From: Chryseobacterium joostei
GTDB lineage: Bacteria > Bacteroidota > Bacteroidia > Flavobacteriales > Weeksellaceae
Direction: 5' to 3'
Assembly: GCF_003815775.1 (NCBI RefSeq)
Contig: NZ_CP033926.1
Span: forward strand, 310,001 to 374,000
DNA length: 64,000 nt
Shown here in pieces: positions 33,569 to 42,820 of this stretch; position 1 is the first letter of the stretch; every line of letters starts with the position of its first letter. The notes beneath the pieces were generated by a model that did not search any database, had not been told where the DNA came from, and was given only the letters and a program-made list of their open reading frames with translations. Made by a program: the position numbers and the translations under genes.

Positions 33569-34930
33569 TTATATATTCTGCTTAATTCTCTTGGCAGACA
33601 TATTCAGGAATCGTTTAACAAGGAAAACAGCTGATACCGTTAATCCAAGTCCAAGGGCGATCCACATTCCAAAGGCTCCCATTTCCAGGGTAACACAGAA
33701 GAAATATCCTAAAGGAATCGTAATAACCCAGTAAGCGATAAAGGTATAAATGGATGGTATTTTAACATCCTGCAAACCTCTCAGCATTCCTAATGCTGTT
33801 ACCTGAATTCCATCAGAAAGCTGGAATAAAGCAGCAATAATCATTAGTTTTGAAGCCAGAGCAATGACTTCAACCTCTTCTTTTTTCGTGAAGAATGTCG
33901 GTAATATATTTCTGCCTAGTACGAAGAATAATCCGCAGATGCACATAAATATAAATGCAATCTTTAAATTATTGATTCCGACTTTTCTTAATTCAACAAA
34001 ATTCTGTTCACCCAATTTTCTTCCAATCATAACGGTAGAAGCTACACTGAACCCAACGCAAAGGTTGAATGTAAACGAAGCCATACTCAATGCAATCTGG
34101 TGAGAAGCAATGTCATGTGCAGAGATCAATCCGCAGATAAAGGCAGCGCCTGCAAAGGCAGTTACTTCAAAGAACATCTGTAAAGCTGTAGGTAATCCCA
34201 GTTTTACCATTTTATCAAACATAGCCTTAGAGAAGTCCTGTACTTTCAATGAGAAGTCTTTGATATAACGTTTTGTTCTCTCTTCTTTAATCAATACAAA
34301 ATAAAGGAAAACAACCATAAATATTCTAGAGATCAGAGTTGCTAGCGCAGATCCTTTTACCCCCATTGGAGGTATTCCCCAAAGTCCCTTGATAAACACA
34401 TAGTTTAGGGCAATATTGATGATATTAGCAATAATAGTAGCCTTAGTAACACCAATTGTATAGGATAGGCCCTCTGATACTTCACGAAGCGTCTGGAAAG
34501 CCATAATGGGTATCATGCTGACCACCATAATACTTAAAAAGCCTATGGTGTCCGGAATAATCTTCGCTGGCTGTCCGGAATGATGAAGTAGAGGCATTAC
34601 CGCAAATAAGACAAGCATAAGAATAATTCCCACTGCCATATTGATGACAAAACCATGACTAAACACGGAATTAATAGTAGCATGATCCTCCTTTGAGTGT
34701 GCTTCTGAAACCAGTGGCGGGATTGCAAATGAAAATCCAAGTGCCAATACAAATATGGAGAAAAAAACTGCATTTCCTAATGAAACAGACGCCAAGGCAT
34801 CTGCTCCCAAAAGTTTTCCAACAATAATATTGTCGAATAAATTTACTGAAACTTGCCCTACCTGGGTGAGCATCACAGGCAGAGCCAAAGTCAGGCATTC
34901 TTTTGTGTAGTTTTTGTTTAAAAATTTCAT
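33569..34930 (-). CDS. MATE-family multidrug efflux transporter (NorM-like)
   Basis: A 453-residue inner-membrane transporter with twelve hydrophobic segments in two homologous halves. The first half has ALPVMLTQVGQVSVNLFDNIIVGKLLGADALASVSLGNAVFF, where the Q-V-x-x-x-D-x-x-x-x-G pattern is the MATE signature, and the second has LPTALQMFFEVTAFAGAAFICG. MATE proteins export cationic drugs or metabolites with sodium or proton exchange. It lies downstream of the sigma-54 activator gene, but a hairpin separates them. Drug specificity cannot be read. Confidence 0.93.
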   Translation of the reverse strand: MKFLNKNYTKECLTLALPVMLTQVGQVSVNLFDNIIVGKLLGADALASVSLGNAVFFSIFVLALGFSFAIPPLVSEAHSKEDHATINSVFSHGFVINMAVGIILMLVLFAVMPLLHHSGQPAKIIPDTIGFLSIMVVSMIPIMAFQTLREVSEGLSYTIGVTKATIIANIINIALNYVFIKGLWGIPPMGVKGSALATLISRIFMVVFLYFVLIKEERTKRYIKDFSLKVQDFSKAMFDKMVKLGLPTALQMFFEVTAFAGAAFICGLISAHDIASHQIALSMASFTFNLCVGFSVASTVMIGRKLGEQNFVELRKVGINNLKIAFIFMCICGLFFVLGRNILPTFFTKKEEVEVIALASKLMIIAALFQLSDGIQVTALGMLRGLQDVKIPSIYTFIAYWVITIPLGYFFCVTLEMGAFGMWIALGLGLTVSAVFLVKRFLNMSAKRIKQNI

Positions 34931-34974
34931 AATATTTTAAGATTCATATAGTTTATAATTCAAACAGTCCAAAA

Positions 34975-35006
34975 AAAAATTTGCAGTAGTGATACTGCAA
35001 ATTTTT
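34975..35006 (-). terminator. Terminator of the sigma-54 activator gene
   Basis: Fourteen-bp stem (34975-34988 with 34993-35006) with a T-run on the minus strand, 24 bp after the stop codon. Confidence 0.85.
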
Positions 35007-35030
35007 ATAATATTGTAAATAATAGCTTTA

Positions 35031-36215
35031 TTATTTCCTTACAAAACTTGCAACGTCATCCGCAGAAACAGTATTTCCACCAAGAATAATTAATCTTTCC
35101 ACAACATTCCTTAATTCTCTGATATTTCCAGTCCATGAAAGTGCTTTTAAAGCATCAATAGCTTTATCATCAAACTTTTTCATAGCAGTACCATGCTCAT
35201 CAGCAATCATACCGGAGAAATGCTCAACCAATAATTTGATATCGTCTTTTCTGTCATCCAATGGCGGAACATAGATTTCAATTACAGAAAGTCTATGGTA
35301 AAGGTCTTCTCTGAATTTCCCTTCCTCAATCTCTTTCTGCATATTTTTATTAGTCGCCGCAATTACTCTTACGTCAACTTTTATTTCCTTATCACTTCCC
35401 ACAGGAGAAACTTTGCTTTCCTGAAGCGCTCTCAATACCTTAGCCTGAGCAATAAGGCTCATATCTCCAATTTCATCAAGGAAGATAGTTCCGCCATTAG
35501 CCTGTTCAAATTTTCCTTGCTTATCCTTGATAGCACCTGTAAAAGATCCCTTTACATGTCCGAAAAGCTCAGATTCAATAAGTTCAGATGGGATTGCAGC
35601 ACAGTTTACTTCAATCATTGGTCCTCTTGCACGCTCACTTTGGTTGTGGATAGCATGAGCTACCAATTCCTTTCCTGCACCATTGGGTCCTGTAATCAAA
35701 ACTCTGGCATCGGAAACGGCTACCTTTTCGATCATATCCTGAATCTTCTGCAGGGCAGGAGAGGTACCGATCATTTGGTATTTTTTGCTAACTTTTCTCT
35801 TTAAGGTTTTGTTTTCAGTCTGAAGATTTTTGTTTTCTTTCTTCAGGGTTTCCTTAGCCAGCGCATTTTTTACACTGGTGATCAGTCTATTGATGTCAAT
35901 TGGCTTGGAAATAAAGTCATATGCGCCCTCTTTCAAGCAGGAAACAGCAGAATCAATATCTGCGTGACCTGAGATCATGATAAAAGTAGTTTCTGGTTTT
36001 AATATAAGACTTTGCTTTAAAAGTTCAGTTCCTGAAAGTTTAGGCATTTTGATATCAGAAATCACCAGTGCGAAATCTTCTTTTTCTACCTGCTTGTAAC
36101 CTTCAAGGCCGTCTTCAGCGATAACAAATTCATATTCTGTAAGTTCATCAGACAGAATACTGTGAAGTACTCCCGAGATTGCTTTTTCGTCTTCTACTAT
36201 AAGGATTTTTTGCAT
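35031..36215 (-). CDS. NtrC-type sigma-54 response regulator without a Fis HTH domain
   Basis: A 394-residue two-component regulator. Residues 1-120 are a receiver with phosphoacceptor Asp54 and conserved Lys in FISKPID. Residues about 147-385 are the AAA+ sigma-54 activator domain: Walker A GPNGAGKE (usual form GETGTGKE), the sigma-54-contacting loop GSFTGA (usual GAFTGA), Walker B FLDEIGD, and the sensor/R-finger region REDLYHRL. The protein ends at DDVASFVRK straight after the AAA+ lid, where NtrC proteins carry about 70 more residues with a Fis-type DNA-binding HTH. It may therefore activate from solution or through a partner. No cognate histidine kinase is next to it. YggS is encoded upstream. 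Confidence 0.9.
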   Translation of the reverse strand: MQKILIVEDEKAISGVLHSILSDELTEYEFVIAEDGLEGYKQVEKEDFALVISDIKMPKLSGTELLKQSLILKPETTFIMISGHADIDSAVSCLKEGAYDFISKPIDINRLITSVKNALAKETLKKENKNLQTENKTLKRKVSKKYQMIGTSPALQKIQDMIEKVAVSDARVLITGPNGAGKELVAHAIHNQSERARGPMIEVNCAAIPSELIESELFGHVKGSFTGAIKDKQGKFEQANGGTIFLDEIGDMSLIAQAKVLRALQESKVSPVGSDKEIKVDVRVIAATNKNMQKEIEEGKFREDLYHRLSVIEIYVPPLDDRKDDIKLLVEHFSGMIADEHGTAMKKFDDKAIDALKALSWTGNIRELRNVVERLIILGGNTVSADDVASFVRK

Positions 36216-36220
36216 AGTTG

Positions 36221-36253
36221 CAAATTTAAATTTTTTGTTTCAATTATTAGCAA
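36221..36253 (-). promoter_or_regulatory. Promoter abutting the sigma-54 activator start codon
   Basis: Minus strand: TTG (36251-36253), 22 bp, TAAATTTG (36221-36228), then 5 bases, then ATG. The expected transcription start coincides with the start codon. Confidence 0.5.
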
Positions 36254-36271
36254 AAACTATACCTAAAAATT

Positions 36272-36931
36272 CTATTTAGAATAGTCTCTTCTCCCAAAAA
36301 TGGCGGATCCAACCCTTACAGAATTGGCCCCACATTCAATGGCTACGGGGAAATCATCACTCATTCCCATTGATAAGGTTTTTAATGGTTTTAGTTGATT
36401 TAATTCATCAAAAAGACCTTTTAAAGTTAAAAACTCATTTCTCACCTGTTGTTCATCATCCGTAAAAGTAGCCATTCCCATTAAGCCTGTAATCTCAATG
36501 TGAGGAAAACCTCCATCAATATACTGTTGGAATAAATCTTTAGCTTCTGATATTTCAAGTCCGAATTTACTTTCCTCGGCTGCTATTTTTACCTGAAGCA
36601 GAACTTTAATTGTTCTTTCATTTTTTCCTGACTCCTTGTTGATTTCAGCTAATAGTTTTTGAGAGTCTACACTTTGTATGGTATCTATAAATGGAGCTAT
36701 ATACTTCACTTTATTGGTTTGCAAATGTCCGATAAGGTGCCATTGGATGTCTTTAGGCAGGAGAGGATATTTTTCCATCAATTCCTGAACCTTGTTTTCT
36801 CCAAAAACTCTTTGCCCCAGATCATAGACTTCCTGTATAGCAGAAACCGGATGCGTTTTTGAAACTGCAACCAGTTGAACATCTGACGTAAGCTGATCCT
36901 TTATCGTTTGATAATTTTCCTTAATACTCAT
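36272..36931 (-). CDS. YggS/PROSC-family pyridoxal-phosphate homeostasis protein
   Basis: A 219-residue TIM-barrel protein that binds pyridoxal 5'-phosphate and buffers its level in the cell, without known enzyme activity. The PLP lysine is in LVAVSKTHP near residue 25; other family motifs are GENKVQEL, WHLIGHLQTNKVK, ESKFGLE, ITGLMGMA and LSMGMSDDF, and the end SVRVGSAIFGRRDYS. It is complete and of normal length. It is flanked on the same strand by the polysaccharide deacetylase upstream and the sigma-54 activator downstream, with 55-75-bp gaps. Confidence 0.95.
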   Translation of the reverse strand: MSIKENYQTIKDQLTSDVQLVAVSKTHPVSAIQEVYDLGQRVFGENKVQELMEKYPLLPKDIQWHLIGHLQTNKVKYIAPFIDTIQSVDSQKLLAEINKESGKNERTIKVLLQVKIAAEESKFGLEISEAKDLFQQYIDGGFPHIEITGLMGMATFTDDEQQVRNEFLTLKGLFDELNQLKPLKTLSMGMSDDFPVAIECGANSVRVGSAIFGRRDYSK

Positions 36932-37006
36932 AAATGCAAATTTCCGAAATTTACCTGAGAGTTCCCAGTTAACAATACATTTTACCCTGTATTTTTATAA
37001 AGTAGA

Positions 37007-37867
37007 TTAATTCAAAACCTCGTTTATCTTCGGATATTGAGAAATCTTTCTGAAAACAAATCGGTTGCTTTTCTGTAGTTTTTCAATAAACAGATCCAAT
37101 TCATTGATAGAATCTGTATCTCTAAGATATTGGTCGTGAGTTAAGAATACAAGGTGTCTTGATGTCTTTTCAAGATCATTCAGGAAGATGCTGTCTACTT
37201 TTTTCAGCATGGCTTCATGGCTTCCTTTCAATGTCATTTTTTGGGAAGGTCTCCATTCAAGATCCCAGCCAATTACTTTGTATCCTGCTTTTTTAAGGCC
37301 GTCTGCAGCCGCAGTGGAGCTTTTAATATCGGTTACATTAATATTGTTTAGTCTCCAGATATTTCTACCGGGAGTTCTTGCTATTTTATCATGAAGCTTA
37401 AGGCTGTCTTTGGCGATGTCAAAATCATGAACAACACTTTCTGCGTTTCTGTAAAAATCAGTGTATTTGTTATGAGCGTGTGTAAAGCTGTGATTGGCTA
37501 GTTCAATCAATGGATTTTGCTTCAACAGTTCAAAGTCTTTCTTTTGTCTTGTGCTTCCGTATGCATGCTTTCCAACTAAAAAAGCAGTTGCACACACATT
37601 TCTTTTGTCAAGGATTTTTAAAAGATTTTCTGTACCCTGGTTGGGACCATCATCAAAGGTAAGATAGATTACTCTTTTGTCCGGGTCTACATTTTCCTCA
37701 TCCATCTGGGTGACGGGTTCTGCGGTAGGATGTTCCTGCGAGCTGACAGAGTCACTCACTTCATTCTTAAAATTACAGCTGTTTACTAGAACAGTAGTTG
37801 CACTCACCAATGCAAACATCCCGAGAAAAGTCCTATTTCTTGACTTTCCCGCAAAAATTTTTCTCAT
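37007..37867 (-). CDS. Polysaccharide deacetylase-family lipoprotein
   Basis: A 286-residue NodB-homology protein with a lipoprotein signal ending VNSC. The catalytic domain has YLTFDDGPNQGT (metal-binding Asp and catalytic base), HSFTH (H-x-x-x-H metal ligands) and RTPGRN (the R-x-P motif). These enzymes remove acetyl groups from peptidoglycan GlcNAc, chitin-like polymers or exopolysaccharide. The protein is anchored to a membrane facing the periplasm. Substrate is unknown; peptidoglycan or a secreted polysaccharide is likely. The region upstream is a long gene-free gap. Confidence 0.87.
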   Translation of the reverse strand: MRKIFAGKSRNRTFLGMFALVSATTVLVNSCNFKNEVSDSVSSQEHPTAEPVTQMDEENVDPDKRVIYLTFDDGPNQGTENLLKILDKRNVCATAFLVGKHAYGSTRQKKDFELLKQNPLIELANHSFTHAHNKYTDFYRNAESVVHDFDIAKDSLKLHDKIARTPGRNIWRLNNINVTDIKSSTAAADGLKKAGYKVIGWDLEWRPSQKMTLKGSHEAMLKKVDSIFLNDLEKTSRHLVFLTHDQYLRDTDSINELDLFIEKLQKSNRFVFRKISQYPKINEVLN

Positions 37868-38242
37868 AAGGGTAATGGAAATTAAATTGTTAAAAATCGT
37901 TAAAAATAACCCTTGAATGTTAACAAATTATATGCCATTGATTCATGTGTTTTGCTATTTTAAGGATATTTTAAGAACTTTATTTTAAAGGATATCTTTG
38001 TTAAATCTTTTATAGGTAACTAATAATTCTGTTTTCTTTAAATCTTAACATTTATAATTGTCAAAACGATAGGTTTTCTCTATTTATGTTCGGATTTTAA
38101 AATTCTTCATAGGTAGGAGAATTAATTATTAAAAAATAATTTTTAACTCTTTTTTTGAAAGAAAATTAATTTTCATAAAACCTCTTATAAAATTTTAGCA
38201 AGGATAAAAATCAAATAGTTTTAAAGCTTATTTAATGAATAT
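37868..38242. other. Long gene-free region with an orphan plus-strand promoter motif
   Basis: About 375 very AT-rich bases. A plus-strand -7 box TATCTTTG sits at 37993-38000 but no ORF follows; the 18-bp hairpin terminator at 38243-38285 would end such a transcript after about 280 nt. It could be a non-coding RNA or a chance motif. No TTG at -33 was found. Confidence 0.3.
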
Positions 38243-38287
38243 AAAAAGAACCCTTTTCATGGCTTGATGAAAAGGGTTCTTTTTTAT
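38243..38287. terminator. Very strong bidirectional terminator
   Basis: Perfect 18-bp stem (38243-38260 with 38267-38284), loop GGCTTG, T-run on both strands. It ends the copA transcript and any plus-strand transcript. Confidence 0.9.
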
Positions 38288-38302
38288 TGAAATTTTAAAA
38301 TG

Positions 38303-41164
38303 CTATTTTATATCCAGATCTACTGAATCTAATCTCAATGAATTTAATATCACAGATAGTGAGCTTACACTCATGGCTGCTGCTGCAATCATCGGAGACA
38401 ATAGAATTCCAAAGAAAGGATACAATAATCCTGCTGCAACCGGGATTCCCAATACGTTATAGATAAATGCAAAGAACAGGTTTTCTTTGATGTTTTTAAG
38501 AAGCTTTTCACTTAAGAGTTTTGCCTTTGCTACTCCAAGGATATCTCCTTTCAATAAAGTGACTTCTGCACTTTCTATGGCAACATCAGTACCGGTTCCC
38601 ATTGCAATTCCTATATCTGACTGGGCAAGAGCAGGGGAGTCATTGATTCCGTCACCGGTCATGGCTACAACTTTTCCTTGTTGCTGTAATTTTTTTACCT
38701 CATTTAATTTATCCTCCGGAAGACAGTTTGCTTTAAAGTGCTTGATTCCAAGTTCTGCGGCAACAGCTTTTGCGGTGTGCTCATTGTCTCCGGTCATCAT
38801 AATAATGTCAACCCCTTCACTCATTAATCGTTCTACAGCCTTTTTGGAGCTGGCTTTAATTTTATCTGTAAAGCTGATGAACCCTAAAACCTGATGATCC
38901 TGTGCGATATAGGAAATGGTATGTGCTTTTGATTGTACTTCAATTGCTTTTTGTTTCAACTCGTTTGGAATCTGAATCTGGTGGGAGGTTAATAGGTTTT
39001 CGTTTCCAAGGTAAGCTGTTTTACCATTGATGTTTCCTTTTATTCCCTTACCTGAAACATTTTCAAACTGATCTACTTTTTCTGCTGATATCTTCTCTTC
39101 CTTTGCCCTTTTGATCACAGCACTGGAAAGTGGGTGCTCAGAATTTTGATTTAAGGAAAATGCAAGCTTTAAAAGCTGTTTCTTGTCCTCATTATTGACA
39201 GTTTCAATATATTCTACAGAAGGTTTTCCTTCCGTTAAAGTTCCTGTTTTATCAGTGATTAAAACATTGACCTTGTTCATTTGTTCAAGAGCTTCTGCGT
39301 TTTTAATCAGAATACCATTTTTGGCACCTTTTCCAATTCCTACCATTAAGGACATTGGAGTGGCTAAGCCTAGAGCACACGGACAGGCTACAATTAAAAC
39401 TGCTACTGCATTAACAAAAGCGAATAAGCTTCTTTTCCCTTCCGGACCGAAAAACAGCCATGATACAAAGGTAAGTGCCGCAATAAGGATTACTACAGGA
39501 ACAAATACTTTTGAAACCTTATCTGTAAGCTTTTGGATAGGAGCCCTGCTGCGGCTTGCTTCATTGACCATTTTAATAATCTGAGAAAGGAGAGTTTCGT
39601 CACCTACCTTTTCAGCTTTCATAATAAAGACCTGATTCCCGTTAATGGTTCCTGAGGAAACCTTTTCGTCCACACTTTTTTCAACAGGAATGGGTTCTCC
39701 CGTAATCATGCTTTCATCTACAATAGAATTTCCCTCTGTAATTTTTCCGTCAACAGGAATTTTTTCACCCGGTTTAACCTTTAATATATCTCCGATTTTT
39801 ACCTGTGAAAGTAAAACTCTTTTTTCTTCCCCATTCACAATCAGATTGGCTTCATCTGGTGATAAATTCATCAGTTCCTTGATGGCGTTTCCTGTCTTTT
39901 TATGGGCTGCGGCTTCCATTAACTGTCCTAAAATAACAAGGGTTAGGATGACGCAAACCGCTTCAAAATATAATGGAATTTCATGATTATGTCCTCTGAT
40001 TTCATGTGGAATAATATCAGGAAAAGCCAATGCTGCAATACTGAAAATAAATGCTGCTGCCACTCCCAGTGCGATAAGACTGAACATGTTAAGGTTCCAT
40101 GTTTTAAATGATACCCAGCCTCTTTTCAGCAGAAACCAACCTGAATAGAACATAACAGGAAGCGTTAAAGCTAGTTCAATGTATCCCTGAATCTGATGAG
40201 AAAAAGGAAAATTAATAAACATTCCGCCCATTGAAAGAATGAAAACAGGAATTGTAAACGCCAGTGAGGTGATGAATTTTCTTTTTAGAATATTATAGGT
40301 TTCATCTTCTTCATCGTCTGCGTTGTCGGGCATTCTTACCAGGTCCATTCCGCAGATTGGGCAGTCTCCGGGTTCATCTCGGATAATCTCAGGATGCATC
40401 GGACAGGTGTACTTTGCTGTTTTCTTTTCAGGATATTTTACAAGATCCATCCCGCACACCGGACATCCTACATTGGAGTCATAAGTTTTGTCTCCCTCGC
40501 AATACATTGGGCAATAATATTTTCCGGCCATTTCATCTGTAACCTTCGGGGCTTCATGATGATGGCTGTGGTTATGATTGTGGGCATGTGAATGCGAGTG
40601 TTGATGGTGTTCGCCTGCATTTTTTGCAAGATCGTTTGTAATCTCTTCTAAATGCATATGGCATACGGGACAATCTCCTTTTTCATCATATACCTTATCT
40701 CCCTCACAAAACATCGGGCAATAGTATTTTCCAACACTGCTTTTGAAATTTTCAGGAAGATTGGTGGATGAATATGTGGGTTTGTGGTTAGGGTCCTTAG
40801 CTAGTTTCTCTTCAATAGGAACTAAGTACATATTACAATCCGGACATCTTTCGCCTTGCTTGAAGTATACTTTGTCTCCCTCGCATTCCATTGGGCAATA
40901 ATATACTGAGGATGGAGAGACACGATCCTGAGGTTTTACAAATGCTTTTTCAGGATTGTTAGGGTCTTCAAGTCTGTATTTTCCTATCTCTGCTAATGCA
41001 TCGTTTAAAACTGAAAGTTCAACTTCGTGGTCAGAAGTAATTGTTGCGGTATTGTTTTCCAGATTTACATCAGCCTTTACCCCGTCTATACTGTTCAGTT
41101 GGTTAGATATCTTTTTCTGGCAACCGGAACAGGTCATTCCGAGAATTTTATACTGTTGTTCCAT
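38303..41164 (-). CDS. Copper-exporting P1B-type ATPase, CopA-like, with extra metal-binding repeats
   Basis: A 953-residue inner-membrane ATPase that exports Cu(I). It begins with an HMA domain (residues 1-66, GMTCSGC). Then come four CPM-x(13-18)-C-P-x-C-x-M heavy-metal-binding repeats at about residues 88-290, with a His-rich linker ([15 protein letters not shown]) between the second and third; the fourth is of the CPMHPEI form. The ATPase core follows: TGEPIPVEK actuator, CPC metal-transport motif near residue 590, phosphorylation motif DKTGT near 638, HP motif in EHPLSSA, and [14 protein letters not shown] 41164 is preferred over the upstream in-frame start at 41194, which adds no known feature. 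A CxxC-AraC regulator gene lies upstream. Confidence 0.93.
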   Translation of the reverse strand: MEQQYKILGMTCSGCQKKISNQLNSIDGVKADVNLENNTATITSDHEVELSVLNDALAEIGKYRLEDPNNPEKAFVKPQDRVSPSSVYYCPMECEGDKVYFKQGERCPDCNMYLVPIEEKLAKDPNHKPTYSSTNLPENFKSSVGKYYCPMFCEGDKVYDEKGDCPVCHMHLEEITNDLAKNAGEHHQHSHSHAHNHNHSHHHEAPKVTDEMAGKYYCPMYCEGDKTYDSNVGCPVCGMDLVKYPEKKTAKYTCPMHPEIIRDEPGDCPICGMDLVRMPDNADDEEDETYNILKRKFITSLAFTIPVFILSMGGMFINFPFSHQIQGYIELALTLPVMFYSGWFLLKRGWVSFKTWNLNMFSLIALGVAAAFIFSIAALAFPDIIPHEIRGHNHEIPLYFEAVCVILTLVILGQLMEAAAHKKTGNAIKELMNLSPDEANLIVNGEEKRVLLSQVKIGDILKVKPGEKIPVDGKITEGNSIVDESMITGEPIPVEKSVDEKVSSGTINGNQVFIMKAEKVGDETLLSQIIKMVNEASRSRAPIQKLTDKVSKVFVPVVILIAALTFVSWLFFGPEGKRSLFAFVNAVAVLIVACPCALGLATPMSLMVGIGKGAKNGILIKNAEALEQMNKVNVLITDKTGTLTEGKPSVEYIETVNNEDKKQLLKLAFSLNQNSEHPLSSAVIKRAKEEKISAEKVDQFENVSGKGIKGNINGKTAYLGNENLLTSHQIQIPNELKQKAIEVQSKAHTISYIAQDHQVLGFISFTDKIKASSKKAVERLMSEGVDIIMMTGDNEHTAKAVAAELGIKHFKANCLPEDKLNEVKKLQQQGKVVAMTGDGINDSPALAQSDIGIAMGTGTDVAIESAEVTLLKGDILGVAKAKLLSEKLLKNIKENLFFAFIYNVLGIPVAAGLLYPFFGILLSPMIAAAAMSVSSLSVILNSLRLDSVDLDIK

Positions 41165-41269
41165 GATTCTTAAATTTATATTACAAATTTCCAAAATGGA
41201 AAGCTAAGGTTGTTATAAATTTAAGGATAATAGTTATAGAATTTGGCTTGAGGGTGGTGAGGTGTTATA

Positions 41270-41356
41270 AGTGATAAGATATTAAAGTGTTAGAGTGGGA
41301 GATGTTGTTTTTTTTTTTACAATATTAAAATTCTCCCACGCTCCGACTCTTACACT
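41270..41356. repeat. Imperfect inverted repeat between the regulator and copA
   Basis: AAAGTGTTAGAGTGGGAGA on the left (about 41284-41302) matches the reverse complement of 41331-41361 with an internal insertion. It follows the regulator stop codon, so it may act as a terminator or leader structure; it also looks like a dispersed GTGTTAGAGTG repeat. Confidence 0.5.
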
Positions 41357-41917
41357 TTAAAGATTGTCTAGTGGTTTTCTGTGATGGTCCTTTAACTTCT
41401 TGAATTCAGTAGGAGTAAAACCTGTAACATTTCGGAATTGAGAAGAAAGGTGCTGTACACTCTTGTAACCCAATTTTCCTGCAATTTCAGTAAGGTTGAA
41501 CTCATTATATAGAAGTAGTTCCTTTACTTTTTCTATTTTTTGAAGAATAAAAAACTGTTCCAGGGTAATATTCTCGTTTTGGGAGAATGTTTTTGAAAGC
41601 GAGCTATAGTCTTTATGAAGTTTTGAGCTTAAAAATTCGGAAAGTAGGAAATCTTCATCAATATCCAGCTCACGGACCTTTACAATGATTAGGTTTTTGA
41701 TTTTTTCAACAAGTTGATGTGCGGAATCCATAATTCTTTCAAAACCGGTTTCCAGAAGTTTTTCTTCAATGGATTGCATGGTACCGACAGGGATTTCTGC
41801 ATCTGTTTCAACTTCTCCCAGTATAACGGAGCTTGTTTTTACATCCGCATTACTAAAGATTGTTTCCACAGCAGCAATACACCTGCTACAGACCATGTTC
41901 TTTATGAAAATCTTCAT
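41357..41917 (-). CDS. AraC-type HTH regulator with N-terminal CxxC metal-binding-like domain
   Basis: A 186-residue protein with an unusual order. The first ~65 residues look like a compact HMA-type domain with Cys10 and Cys13 in MVCSRC, IKNMVCSRCIAAVE being close to the GMTCxxC start of copper chaperones, and ETGFERI at its end. Residues about 70-185 hold the AraC double HTH: LEQFFILQKIEKVKELLLYNEF, LTEIAGKLGYKSVQHLSSQFRNVTGFTPTEFKKL. It lies directly upstream of copA, so it is probably a copper-responsive activator that senses Cu(I) by its CxxC. The metal-sensing role is inference. Its start overlaps the thioesterase stop by 4 bp. Confidence 0.85.
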   Translation of the reverse strand: MKIFIKNMVCSRCIAAVETIFSNADVKTSSVILGEVETDAEIPVGTMQSIEEKLLETGFERIMDSAHQLVEKIKNLIIVKVRELDIDEDFLLSEFLSSKLHKDYSSLSKTFSQNENITLEQFFILQKIEKVKELLLYNEFNLTEIAGKLGYKSVQHLSSQFRNVTGFTPTEFKKLKDHHRKPLDNL

Positions 41918-42309
41918 TGTCCGCTATTTAATCTGTCTTTTACAAATTCAATTTGAGTTTTACCATGAGGAGCAGGATTTCCATCGCTGTCCAGATTAAC
42001 CATCACAATTTTATCAACAGTAATGATGGTTTGATGGGTCATTTTGTTTCGAACGTTGCATTTTAGAGTAATGGAAGAGGAGCCGAAATGAGATGCCTCA
42101 ATTCCTATTTCTATAATGTCACCTTGTTTTGCTGAGCTTACGAAATTGATCTCTGAAATAAACTTGGTAACAACCTTTGTGTTTTCCAATTGAATAATAG
42201 CATATAGCGCAGCCTCTTCATCAATCCATTGTAGTAGTCTTCCTCCGAAAAGAGAGTGATTAGGATTTAAATCTTCGGGTTTAACCCATTTTCTAGTATG
42301 ATAGTTCAT
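41914..42309 (-). CDS. Hotdog-fold acyl-CoA thioesterase
   Basis: A 131-residue hotdog thioesterase of the YciA/BFIT class. NPNHSLFGGRLLQWIDEEAAL holds the N-x-x-G-x-x-H/hotdog-helix Asp/Glu pattern typical of acyl-CoA hydrolases, with VTKFISEINFVSSAKQGDIIEIG as the core strand. It works in the cytoplasm on acyl-CoAs. Its coupling with the AraC-type copper regulator (4-bp overlap) is odd, since thioesterases are not usually linked to copper. ATG 42309 is chosen over an upstream start at 42333 because the promoter sits at 42331-42361. Confidence 0.85.
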   Translation of the reverse strand: MNYHTRKWVKPEDLNPNHSLFGGRLLQWIDEEAALYAIIQLENTKVVTKFISEINFVSSAKQGDIIEIGIEASHFGSSSITLKCNVRNKMTHQTIITVDKIVMVNLDSDGNPAPHGKTQIEFVKDRLNSGQ

Positions 42310-42330
42310 ATTCTTAAATAATTTGCAGTA

Positions 42331-42361
42331 CAAATTTAGTGTTAAAAGCTGGAGTTGTCAA
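42331..42361 (-). promoter_or_regulatory. Promoter of the thioesterase-regulator unit
   Basis: Minus strand: TTG (42359-42361), 20 bp, TAAATTTG (42331-42338), then 21 bp to ATG 42309. Confidence 0.7.
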
Positions 42362-42406
42362 AAGAACCACATATATTGATCTGAAAAGAATTATTCATTT
42401 TCTCAA

Positions 42407-42820
42407 TCATTTTCTTTTGGAGCGCATCGCTTTTGTTTTCGCAATAGAGGGGTCATTAAGCAGTTTTTGATATTCTTCACTTTCTATAGGAAAGATGGCC
42501 ACTTTTCCCTCAAGGTTATGATGAATTCCAAATCCATATCTTTTGGCTAGGGGAGAGGATCGTAGACAAGCCTGACCTTTGGAAAAGAATTGATTTCTGG
42601 CTTCCTGTTTTTCATTCTCTGAAATACCATTTTTAAAAGAATAACAGTCAAAAATAATATCATCGGAAGAATATTGATAAGGATGTTTGCTGATTTGTTC
42701 ATATTGAAGATTGGCCAAGGTTTTTTCTTCCTTTTGCGGCGGTATTTGTGCATGGAAAGTCGGGCAGTCTTCGGCAACCTCAATGAACGTATTAATATAA
42801 TTGGTGGTGTGTTGCTTCAT
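42407..42820 (-). CDS. DUF6157-like conserved protein
   Basis: A 137-residue cytoplasmic protein. The start KQHTTNYINTFIEVAEDCP, the central PYQYSSDDIIFDCY and the late segment SSPLAKRYGFGIHHNLEGKVAIF match a conserved group I recall as DUF6157, found across Bacteroidota and Firmicutes. The end is basic (KTKAMRSKRK). No catalytic motif is evident. The gene stands alone and the region upstream is a 444-base gap. Its role is unknown. Confidence 0.75.
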   Translation of the reverse strand: MKQHTTNYINTFIEVAEDCPTFHAQIPPQKEEKTLANLQYEQISKHPYQYSSDDIIFDCYSFKNGISENEKQEARNQFFSKGQACLRSSPLAKRYGFGIHHNLEGKVAIFPIESEEYQKLLNDPSIAKTKAMRSKRK

